Shown: piece after piece, positions 37,001 through 49,000 of the stretch
Numbering within the stretch: position 1 is the first letter of the stretch
Layout: every line of letters starts with the position of its first letter
From: Cladorhizidae sp. MBARI D1340-BT2
Taxonomy: Eukaryota; Porifera; Demospongiae; Poecilosclerida; Cladorhizidae
Direction: 5' to 3'
Length of the DNA: 64,000 nucleotides
NCBI GenBank assembly: GCA_028752905.1
Contig: JAQNBH010000011.1
Span: 3,075,303-3,139,302 of the forward strand
Made by a program: the position numbers and the translations under genes
The notes under the pieces: generated by a model
The model's database searches: none
Seen by the model: the letters and a program-made list of their open reading frames with translations, nothing else
What the model was told of the DNA's origin: nothing

Positions 37001-40000
37001 GGCCATTTGGTATGGTAGTCCATCATAACTAACACAAATTTGTTCCCAGCTTTAGTTCTAGGGAAAATATCCATCGCCATTCTGGCAAAAGGTTGACTCA
37101 TTACTGGCAGAGGATGAAGAGGGGCCTTAGCTAAGATAGTTGGCTTTGCCCTCTGACACACTGGACAAGACAAACAGATAGCTCTTACATCCTTTGCCAG
37201 ACCAGGCCAATCAACCCTTCGTCTGATGGTCTCCACCACTCGCTGTTGTCCAAAGTGACCTGCCACTGGGGAGTGATGTGCCAGCCGGAGAACCTTCTCC
37301 TTGGCCATTTCCTGTAGTACCAGGAGATCCTTTCCCTGTATTGAATAAGGTTGTCTCATTAGCATACTGTTTTTCCAGAAATAGGGACTTCCTCCTTTGT
37401 TTGCCTTCTCCCGCACTCGCTCTAGAAGAGTTGGGTCGGTACACTGTTCTTGTTTCAGCTGTTCTGAAGAGATGCTATCAGTTTGAATCTCCTCCTCTGG
37501 TGTAGGGTGATCATCAGTCCTAGTGTCGCTTGGCAGTTCCAAAGAGAGAGAGTCAGTTGGGCTGAATTCATCCCTCGCCCCGTCCACTATGACTGGATCT
37601 AGCTCCTGTTCATCCTCTTCCTCCTCCGCCTCTCATTCAGATGCTTTCAAACAAGTGAACTATAATGATTGTCTTTGTTAACATATATAAGTGATCTAAG
37701 AATTGTTTTCCACCTGTAAATGTTTTATCATTTGCCATTCAATATTAGAAAATGTGACACAAAACAGTGTTACTATTGTCAATGCATAATTACCAATTTA
37801 CTTGTGTTGGCAATTTGAGGATGTTTACGAGAGAATTTCTATTGATCTCCAGCGGCTAGACAGTGTGCATGCATGATTTTGCTCGTCGGTCTCCAAGGTC
37901 GCCACTGCAGTCTACGAGGTTATATTTAGGTAGACTCCGCCTTCCTCCTTTTCTTCAATAGAGGCCCGCCATCGGCATTGCTCCCCCCCCCCCCCCCCCA
38001 ACAACGGGAGCGTGATCTCGGCGACCACAATGTTGAGCAGCTCTTCCAAATTTCCTGCATAATTCTTCAGGAAATAAATTTCTCGACCTTCGGAGCCATC
38101 TACCTTCACAGTTATGCCACACCCACCTCCATGTTATGCCACACCCACAAAATGGCTTCTCCCCCCCCCCCTGAATTAAAAAATGGGGGGGTGTTAGCCC
38201 TCAAGCTGATGATCTTTACCTCTTGAGAGGATTCTTGCTATCTCTATTTTCCTGTGGTGTTGTGCGGATGGTTGAGGACGTGCTGTACTCGGGTGTCTTC
38301 TCTGCTTGTGTAGTAGGTTAGATTTGGTGTGAAACATCGGAGACTGAGTTAGCAGGTATTGATCGTGATTCTGGTATGTTAGTAGCGCACATGTGGTCTA
38401 ATAAGAGCTCCCCATGCGAGATTCCCGATAGTTTATAATATTATTCCTGCATAAATAAAATTCTTAGTGCGGAAAAAAAATCCCACATATGAACGCGTGC
38501 CAAACATGTCAGATTACGAGTTTGGGAACGAGCCATGGAATTCGCGACATGTTTACTTTTCCCTCCTCCCAGAGTCAAGGAGATTAAAGTAGCACCGCTA
38601 TAGCTGGTGCTGTGGAAGAGGTTGAAGGTCGACAAGTTCCAGCAAAGTTGGAAAGAGGATTGGTCTTGGCTTCAGTAGGAGAGTAGAGGTCCATGTGATG
38701 TTCTCTTTGCTAGAAGGTTTCTCCTTCCAGTGATAGCCTTTCACTCAAGGGGTTGTATACCTGACAAAACAAGGGGCCTCGTTCTCCATATGCTTCAAAC
38801 AAACAGAACCAATCTGCAGTGGCAAGGAAGAATCCAGCCGAGACTTCAGAATGTGACCAACATATACAAGAGGATCTGCCTCAAAGCTAGTAGCCTTGAA
38901 TATCTGCACTTGATCAAGCTAGATGGTGTGCTCTTCCTGCTTCGACCACCAATATGCTGCATCAGACGAAGAAGTATCGAAGAAGAATTCAATGGCAACA
39001 TTCTTGAATTCCACCGCCAAAGTAATAAAATTCTCCCTTTAAAATAAGTAAAGTGGAGGCTGTCAGACTCATAGTCCCAGCATCCATTACACAACTTCAG
39101 CTTTGCTGGCTAGAGCTGTGGTGAGGAAGAAGACAGCATCCATTACACAACATGAACGTCCAATGCCATCGGATATAAAAACACGTTCCTCCACTTTCAG
39201 TTGCTCCACAAGAGCTGGAAACAATTAATAGCAACATAGAGCAGCTGCACTTTAAGTTGCTCCACAAGAGCTGGCAACACTGTAATAGCAACATAGAGCA
39301 GCTGCACTTTAAGTTGCTCCACAAGAGCTGGCAACAATTAATAGCAACATAGAGCAGCTGCACTTTAAGTTACTCCACAAGAGCTGGCAACACTGTAATA
39401 GCAACATAGAGTAGCTGCACTTTAAGTTGCTCCACAAGAGCTGGCAACACTGTAATAGCAACATAGAGTAGCTGCACTTTAAGTTGCTCCACAAGAGCTG
39501 GCAACAATTAATAGCAACATAGAGCAGCTGCACTTTAAGTTGCTCCACAAGAGCTGGCAACACTGTAATAGCAACATAGAGTAGTTGCACTTTAAGTTGC
39601 TCCACAAGAGCTGGCAACAATTAATAGCAACATAGAGTAGCTGCACTTTAAGTTGCTCCACAAGAGCTGGCAACAATTAATAGCAACATAGAGCAGCTGC
39701 ACTTTAAGTTGCTCCACAAGAGCTGGCAACACTGTAATAGCAACATAGAGTAGTTGCACTTTAAGTTGCTCCACAAGAGCTGGCAACAATTAATAGCAAC
39801 ATAGAGTAGCTGCACTTTAAGTTGCTCCACAAGAGCTGGCAACAATTAATAGCAACATAGAGCAGCTGCACTTTAAGTTGCTCCACAAGAGCTGGCAACA
39901 CTGTAATAGCAACATAGAGTAGTTGCACTTTAAGTTGCTCCACAAGAGCTGGCAACAATTAATAGCAACATAGAGTAGCTGCACTTTAAGTTGCTCCACA

Positions 40001-43000
40001 AGAGCTGGCAACAATTAATAGCAACATAGAGCAGCTGCACTTTAAGTTGCTCCACAAGAGCTGGCAACACTGTAATAGCAACATAGAGCAGCTGCACTTT
40101 AAGTTGCTCCACAAGAGCTGGCAACACTGTAATAGCAACATGAGCAGCTGCACTTTAAGTTGCTCCACAACAGCTGGCAACAATTAATAGCAACATAGAG
40201 CAGCTGCACTTTAAGTTGCTCCACAAGAGCTGGCAACACTGTAATAGCAACATGAGCAGCTGCACTTTAAGTTGCTCCACAAGAGCTGGCAACAATTAAT
40301 AGCAACATAGAGCAGCTGCACTTTAAGTTGCTCCACAAGAGCTGGCAACACTGTAATAGCAACATAGAGTAGTTGCACTTTAAGTTGCTCCACAAGAGCT
40401 GGCAACAATTAATAGCAACATAGAGTAGCTGCACTTTAAGTTGCTCCACAAGAGCTGGCAACAATTAATAGCAACATAGAGCAGCTGCACTTTAAGTTGC
40501 TCCACAAGAGCTGGCAACACTGTAATAGCAACATAGAGTAGTTGCACTTTAAGTTGCTCCACAAGAGCTGGCAACAATTAATAGCAACATAGAGTAGCTG
40601 CACTTTAAGTTGCTCCACAAGAGCTGGCAACAATTAATAGCAACATAGAGCAGCTGCACTTTAAGTTGCTCCACAAGAGCTGGCAACACTGTAATAGCAA
40701 CATAGAGTAGTTGCACTTTAAGTTGCTCCACAAGAGCTGGCAACAATTAATAGCAACATAGAGTAGCTGCACTTTAAGTTGCTCCACAAGAGCTGGCAAC
40801 AATTAATAGCAACATAGAGCAGCTGCACTTTAAGTTGCTCCACAAGAGCTGGCAACACTGTAATAGCAACATAGAGCAGCTGCACTTTAAGTTGCTCCAC
40901 AAGAGCTGGCAACACTGTAATAGCAACATGAGCAGCTGCACTTTAAGTTGCTCCACAACAGCTGGCAACAATTAATAGCAACATAGAGCAGCTGCACTTT
41001 AAGTTGCTCCACAAGAGCTGGCAACACTGTAATAGCAACATGAGCAGCTGCACTTTAAGTTGCTCCACAAGAGCTGGCAACAATTAATAGCAACATAGAG
41101 TAGTTGCACTTTAAGTTGCTCCACAAGAGCTGGCAACACTGTAATAGCAACATGAGCAGCTGCACTTTAAGTTGCTCCACAACAGCTGGCAACAATTAAT
41201 AGCAACATAGAGCAGCTGCACTTTAAGTTGCTCCACAAGAGCTGGCAACACTGTAATAGCAACATGAGCAGCTGCACTTTAAGTTGCTCCACAAGAGCTG
41301 GCAACACTGTAATAGCAACATAGTGTGAGTTGTTTTTTTCATTTTGAAATAAGGGGTCAAACCACACCCCTATGATCATACCAATCTACACTCAGCTCCC
41401 GTGAAGATATGTTTCATAATACGCCATTTTCATGCCAAGTCCGCACTAAAGTGACTGTGCCTAGCTGCAGTTAGCCATTTTGTTTGTTTGTTTGTTTGTT
41501 TGTTTATAGATGGATTTGGCACGAGAGGAGATGTGTGAGTTTATGCCGTTCCTCTCTCCCTACAAGGTCCATCTCAGGGCTGGAAGAATCTCGTCTGTCG
41601 AGTTCTATAGGACTGAGTTGGTAAATGTCGTTGTTGTTGTAAGAGGAATGTCCAGTATTGTCACAATCATTTCTATGACATCATCAGATTCCCACAATTC
41701 TTGATATATTCTTTTGGCGGCCTAGAATAGCCCTAGGCCTAAAATAGCCCTAACCCTAGAATAGCCGTAGCCCTAGAATACTTTAGGCAACCCCTAGCCC
41801 TAGGCCTTGGAATAGCCCTAGCATTAGCCCTAGAATAGCCTAGCCCTAGAATAGCCCTAGAATACCTTTAGACAACCCTTAGCCCTAGGCCTTGGAATAG
41901 CCCTAACATTAGCCCTAGAATAGCCATAGCCTCTAGTCTTGGAATAGCCCTAGACTAGCCCTAGCCCTAGAGTACCTTTAGCCGTACCACTAGCCTTGGA
42001 ATAGCCCTAGCACTAGCCCTAGAATTCCCGTGGCCCCCCTAAAATAGCCTACTCTAGAATACTCCCAGCCCTAGCCCTAGCCCTAACTGTAGAATACAAT
42101 TACCTTTGCCTTAGCCCTAGCCCTGATCCCAGTGTCCATGATGTTTAGTGAGTCACCCTCAGTATGGACGTCCCAGGATGGTCCCAATTACTCAGGAATC
42201 CAATCTGGGTGTGGCAATACTGGGCACGTATGTAACATATTTATACACATACATGGGCTGATTCCGGTTCCAGAATGAAAATGGAGAGTGGATAGATGAT
42301 GAAGAACAGACAGTTCGTCTCAAGGCGAATTATGTCATCTCTGCTTTTGGATCCGGACTCACCAACTCTGAAGGTACATTATTCTATTCCCATTCCATAC
42401 AATTAACAATAATGCTACTCAGTCAGTTTTCATTCTTCATTCCCATTCCCAGTGATTAAAGCTTTGGAACCAATTCGTCTGAACAAGTGGATGCTGCCTG
42501 AGGTGGAACCAGAAACGATGGTCTCCAGTGAACCAAATGTGTTTGTGGGCGGAGATTTGGGCGGATCTGCTAATACGACTGTCGAGAGTGTCAATGATGG
42601 CAAGCAAGCCTCGTGGTACATGCACCAGTACCTCCAGGTACGAGATACCAGCACTACCAACGTGGCACCAGTTCCTTAGATATGTGGGACTAGTTCCTCG
42701 GGTTTGTGGTATGGTTCCAGGTATTTGGTACCAATTGTCCAGAGGTCGTACTAGTTCCCCCAAGTATATGTTACCAGTACCTCCAATCTGGTATCCTCTG
42801 TATGTGGTACTGGTACTTGGAATTTGTCCGTTTCCCAAGTGTGTGGGACCAGTACAGTAGACCCTCGCTAATCCGGACCTCGTTAATCCGAAACCTCGCT
42901 AATCCGAACTGAAAAAAAAAATGCGTGCCATTATTGAACTTCGAACCTACCACGAGCCTGTCATACGATGCAGCTGCAGTGATATGGAGAAGAAAAGAGC

Positions 43001-46000
43001 ACACAAGAGCCTTACCATCGAGGAGAAGGTCGAGATCCTGGACCAGCTCGGGAAGAAAAGCTACAAGTTACTATCTGAACAGTATGGAGTTGGAGTCTCC
43101 ACTATCTCAGACATAAAGAAGAAGGGCAGCGAGTTGTGAGGATGCAAAAGGAAGATGACTGAGATGGGATTCCGGAGATCTGCTAAAAGAATGAGGACGG
43201 GAAGGGATCATAATGATTAAAAATAACTTGTACTCCAACCACCCAGTATTCAACCCACCTGCAAAAAATAAACAAATTCAGGGTTCAATATAATGATATT
43301 CATAAATTTCACTAATCCGAAAATTTCATTAATCCGAACTACTCAGATCCCCAGGCTATTCGGATTAGTGAGGGTCTACTGTACCTCCAATCGGTACTAT
43401 TCCTCTGGTATGTGGTACTCAAGTATGTGACTGCAAGTACCTCCAGATTTTTGGTACCAGTACTAACAGGAATTGGTATGTAGTACCAGATTCTCCAGTT
43501 GTGTGTAAACGGGTACCTCTTCAATGTGGACCAAAGTTTCATGTGTGTGGTACCAGTTTTTCCAGGGAACATGTATGTGATACCAGTTCTTCCAAGTATG
43601 TGGTATCAATGTTTCCAGATTTATGGTACCAGTTTCTTTGTGTACATGGTACCAGTTTCTCCATGTATATGGTACTAGTTTTTCCACGTTTATGACCAGC
43701 TTCTCCATGTATATCGTACCAGTTCCTCAAGTACGTGAGTACCAATACCGTCGGAGTGGTACCAGTCCAGGTGTTTGGGAACCAGTTCCCACATGTTGCT
43801 GAAGCCTTTTCTTTGCACGTGTCTCTTGTGCAGTCCCTGCACGGTCTCTATGTGTCCTCAGAACCCAAGCTTCCCAAGTTCTTCACCCCAGTGGATCTAG
43901 TGGATATCACCGTGGAGATGTGTGGACTCAAATTTCAGAACCCCTTCGGCCTTGCATCCGCTACCCCTACCACCAGCTCCGCCATGATCCGCCGGGCTTT
44001 CAAAGAAGGGTGGAGCTTTGCCGTCACAAAAACCTTCAGCTTGGACAAAGTATGATGTGTTGTTGCAGTGTTGTTATTGTTGCTGCCTAACTGGAACATC
44101 TTCCTGCCCTTCCGATCCCTCCTCCTCCTGCCCCTCCCCCAAAGGATATGGTCACCAATGTGTCCCCCCGTATTGTGCGTGGAACAACTTCCGGGCCAGT
44201 GTTTGGACCAGGTCAGAGTTCATTCCTCAATATCGAGCTTATCTCCGAGAAGACGGCAGGCTACTGGCTGCAGAGTGTGGCCGAACTCAAGCGAGACTTC
44301 CCAGAAAAGGTACGTCAAAGTACCACGCCCACACATGTCATGGTCTTAATTACTACAACCACGAAATATATTTGCCAACCAGACAAAAGATGATGTTATA
44401 TTTAAATATTGGGCTGGCTATTTAGAAGACCCTTTACCTTTTGATAATGTGCCCCCATATATAATATGCTTGGAGTCATTTCCTCTTTAATTAACAGTCT
44501 AGCCAGACAGCTGCTTACAGCATGGTAACTCCAGGGCTAAGCAATCTCAGCAGATATTCTTTACCATTTCGTGCTCAAGCACGCGCACATACACACACAC
44601 AGTAGAAGGCCTAGTATTGGTGGAGATATGTGCAGCTAACTAATGCACCTTGTTAATTACCTCATTGCTATGTAGCAAAATCTCTCCAAGAAGCTGCTAA
44701 TTCTTATGAACATCAGTATACAACTTGCCTTCCATTTCTTTGGTATGGCAGTGTGCGACTGCTGCATTAGCTCAGCTCAGCTAGACTCAGGTATTGCACA
44801 CACATATGAGAGGATTATTGAACTCAGCTAGACTCAGGTATTGCACACACATATGAGAGGATTATTAAACTCAGCTAGGCTCAGGTATTGCACACACATA
44901 TGAGAGGATTATTGAACTCAGCTAGGCTCGGGGTACAAGACTTCATGTGTACAGCTAAAGTTATGGACTGTGAAGAAAGAAACAATGGACACAAAATCCT
45001 TGAAGTTGAATTTCAGAGTTTTTTTTGTTGTCTTTTGTCTGCCAGTTTAAATACTACCTTTAACAAATGTCTTCCCATTTACTACCTAGTAACGGATTCA
45101 GGCCAATCTAAAGTTTAGCTAAAAACTGCCGAAATCACGCTAAGAATATCCCTGAACCTAGAGTAGCCCTAGCCCTAGAGTAACCCTAGCCCTAGAGTAA
45201 CCCTAGCCCTAGAGTAACCCTAGCCCTAGAGTAACCCTAGCCCTAGAGTAACCCTAGCCTTAAAATAACCCTAGCCCTAGAGTAACCCTAGTCCTAGAAT
45301 AACCCTAGCCCTAGAATAAGCCTAGCCCTAGAATAAGCCTAGCCCTAGAGTAACCGAGCCCTAGAACCCTAGCCCCAGAGTAACCCTAGCCCTAGAGTAA
45401 CCCTAGCCCTAGAGTAGCCCTAGCCCTAGAGTAACCCTAGCCCTATAGTAGCCCTAGCCCTAGAGTAACCATAGACCTAGAATGACCCTAGTCCTAGAAT
45501 AACCCTAGTCCTAGAATAACCCTAGCCCTAGAATAACCCTAGCCCTAGAATAACCCTAGCCCTAGAGTAACTCTAGCCCTAGAGTAACTCTAGCCCTAGA
45601 GTAACCCTAGCCCTAGAGTAACCCTAGCCCTAGCCCTAGAGTAACCCTAGCCCTAATGACCCTAGCCCTAGAATAACTCTAGCCCTAGAGTAACCCTAGC
45701 CCTAGAATGACCCTAGCCCTAGAACCCTAGTCCTAGAAAGACCCTAGCCCTAGAATAACCCTAGCCCTAGAGTAATCCTAGCCCTAGAGTAACCCTAGCC
45801 CTAGAATGACTCTAGCCCTAGAATGACCCTAGCCCTAGAATGACCCTAGCCCTAGAGTAACCCTAGCCCTAGAGTAGCCCTAGCCCTAGAGTAACCCTAG
45901 CCCTAGAGTAACCCTAGCCCTAGAATGGCCCTAGCCCTAGAATGACCCTAGCCCTAGAATGACCCTAGCCCTAGATTGACTCTAGCCCTAGAATAACCCT

Positions 46001-49000
46001 AGCCCTAGAATAACCCTAGCCCTAGAATAGCCCTAGCCCTAGAATAACCTTATAGCCCTAGAATGACCCTAGCCCTAGAATGACCCTAGCCCTAGAGTAA
46101 CCCTTGCCCTAGAATGACCCTAGTCCTAGAATAACTCTAGTCCTAGAATAACTCTAGCCCTAGAATGACCCTAGCCCTAGAATAACCCTAGCCCTAGAAT
46201 AACCCTAGCCCTAGAGTAACCCTAGCCCTAGAATGACCCTAGCCCTAGAATGATCCTAGCCCTAGAATGACCCTAGCCCCAGAATGACCCTAGCCCTAGA
46301 GTAACCCTAGCCCTAGAATGGCCCTAGCCCTAGAATGACCCTAGTCATAGAATGGCCCTAGCCCTAGAATGACCCTAGCCCTAGAATGGCCCTAGCTCTA
46401 GAATGACCCTAGCCCTAGAGTAACCCTAGCCCTAGAATGACCCTAGCCCTAGAATGGCCCTAGTCCTAGAATGACCCTAGCCCTAGAATAACCCTAGCCC
46501 TAGAGTAACCCTAGCCCTAGAATGGCCCTAGCCCTAGAATGACCCTAGCCCTAGAATGGCCCTAGCCCTAGAATGACCCTAGCCCTAGAATAACCCTAGC
46601 CCTAGAGTAACCCTAGCCCTAGAATGACCCTAGCCCTAGAATGGCCCTAGCCCTAGAATGACCCTAGCCCTAGAATGACCCTAGCCCTAGAATGACCCTA
46701 GCCCTAGAATGGCCCTAGCCCTAGAATGACCCTAGTCCTAGAATGGCCCTAGCCCTAGAATGATCCTAGCCCTAGAATGACCCTAGCCCTAGATTAACCC
46801 TAGCCCTAGATTAACCCTAGCCCTAGATTGACCCTAGCCCTAGAATGACCCTAGCCCTAGATTAACCCTAGCCCTAGATTAACCCTAGCCCTAGAATGAC
46901 CCTAGCCCTATAGCCCTAGATTAACCCTAGCCCTAGATTAACCCTAGCCCTAGAATACCCTAGCCCTAGAATGACCCTAGCCCTAGAATGGCCCTAGCCC
47001 TAGAATGACCCTAGTCCTAGAATGGCCCTAGCCCTAGAATGATCCTAGCCCTAGAATGACCCTAGCCCTAGATTAACCCTAGCCCTAGATTAACCCTAGC
47101 CCTAGATTGACCCTAGCCCTAGAATGACCCTAGCCCTAGATTAACCCTAGCCCTAGATTAACCCTAGCCCTAGAATGACCCTAGCCCTATAGCCCTAGAT
47201 TAACCCTAGCCCTAGATTAACCCTAGCCCTAGAATAACCCTAGCCCTAGACTAGCCCTAGAGCAGCCCTACTACATGTATAACTTATTCTGGGAACCATG
47301 CTGTACTGTGAGTCATCCTCATTAAGGATATTCTTGTCCTGGGAATCTTAAGAAAATCCCGGGATATCCTGGGAATCTCTGGAATCTGGAATCCTTGAAA
47401 TCCTGGGATATCCTTGGAATCTTTGTAATCCCTAGATATCCTAGGAAGAGGTGTGATAGTAGTTCTTTCTTCGTTATCCTACCACCATTAACCTCTGAAC
47501 TCTGGTTGTTTAGCATCGCAGATTCCGAGCACTGATCTCGCTGTTAAGCACCGATTGTCTGATTAGAAGCAGCGGTACTAACCAACCAGAGTTCACCGTG
47601 TATGTACATATTTGCATACATGTTGCATCATATGTCTAACATGGTGAGGATGGCCCACTTCTCGATGTGCCTGTAGGTGCTCATCGCTAGCATCATGTGT
47701 GGCTATGTGGAGCAAGACTGGCGGGAGTTGTCACAGCTAGCTGAAGAGTCAGGCGCTGATGCCCTCGAGTTGAACCTCTCCTGTCCCCACGGCATGGGCG
47801 AGAGGGGAATGGGCTTAGCATGCGGCCAGAAGCCTAAACTAGTACGGGACATTTGCCGCTGGGTCCGTGCCGCTGTGAAGATTCCTATCTTTGCGAAGAT
47901 GACGCCGAATATCACTGAAATAGTGGACATCGCTAGAGCTGCCAAGGAAGGTACATGTGGGTGTGGTTTGTCGTGTGATTGCTGATTATTGCGTTTGCCA
48001 GAGTGGATGTCGTAAGTTTGAAAGACATATTAATTTATAAGTCGACATTTGGATGGAGTTCATGGGCGGAGTCAATATCCCTGGGCGGAATAAGCTCTAG
48101 TGCGGTTTCCAGCATTAGCTACCCATGGAATAGTCAGCTAGACAACACTGAGATGTTATAGAGTGGGGAGAAGACCAATCAATGCATTGCACAGCGGCAG
48201 TTTAGAGCACTGACCAGTGATGACTTTTACTCTGACAGCAAACATGCATCTTGAAAACTCGAGTGCCTTTTAGGGCGTCGACCTACACTCCGGCAAGTGT
48301 GATACTTGCTATTACATGCTACATAGGTAGCCTTTTTTTTGGTATTTATCGACGGAACTCTTGTACTGATTCACAGGTGCACATTAACCCTTATCTCCTT
48401 ATTGGAGTCATGGTCTGTACACATACTAAATTCATCAGCTTATTTCAACATTGAAGTGAGCACAGAGCTGGCGAGGAGATTGTGATGGCCCTTTGGGGAA
48501 CTGTAAATGTGTTACTTTGTCAGCGGACTGTTTTCACTCTGGTTGTATGTATGCATGAGCATGTATGTTCAAACCACACCCACTGTCACACCCATTTGAT
48601 GTCCCCATAACACATACACTTAAGGTGGTGCTGACGGAGTCACTGCCATCAACACAGTCTCTGGGCTAATGGGACTCAAGCCAAATGCCAACGCCTGGCC
48701 CGCCGTGGGAAATGAACAGCGTACCACCTACGGGGGGATGTCGGGCTCGGCCGTTCGCCCCGTGGCCCTTCGAAACGTCTCGTCTATCGGGAACGCCCTC
48801 CCTGGGTTTAGTATTATGGCCGCAGGTGGGGTGGATTCTGCGGACACGGCACTCCAGTTCCTCCTGTGTGGCGCTAGCGTGGTGCAGGTGTGCAGCGCCA
48901 TTCACAACCAAGACTTCACACTCGTGGACGACTACGTGACAGGGCTGAAGACACTGCTTTATTTGCAGGGCGTGAACGAGCTCGCTCAATGGGTGGGGCA

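Noticed and set aside
39097..41379. A ladder of 65-codon minus-strand frames every 169 bp
   Set aside because: They are a by-product of the 56+56+57-bp satellite, repeated mechanically, inside a DPYD intron.
41510..41704. Internal ATG of DPYD exon 8 as a separate gene start
   Set aside because: It is immediately preceded by a splice acceptor and fits in phase with exon 7.
45155..47270. True telomere DNA or a chromosome end
   Set aside because: The unit is CCCTAG with spacers, not pure CCCTAA, and the array sits between DPYD exons 12 and 13.
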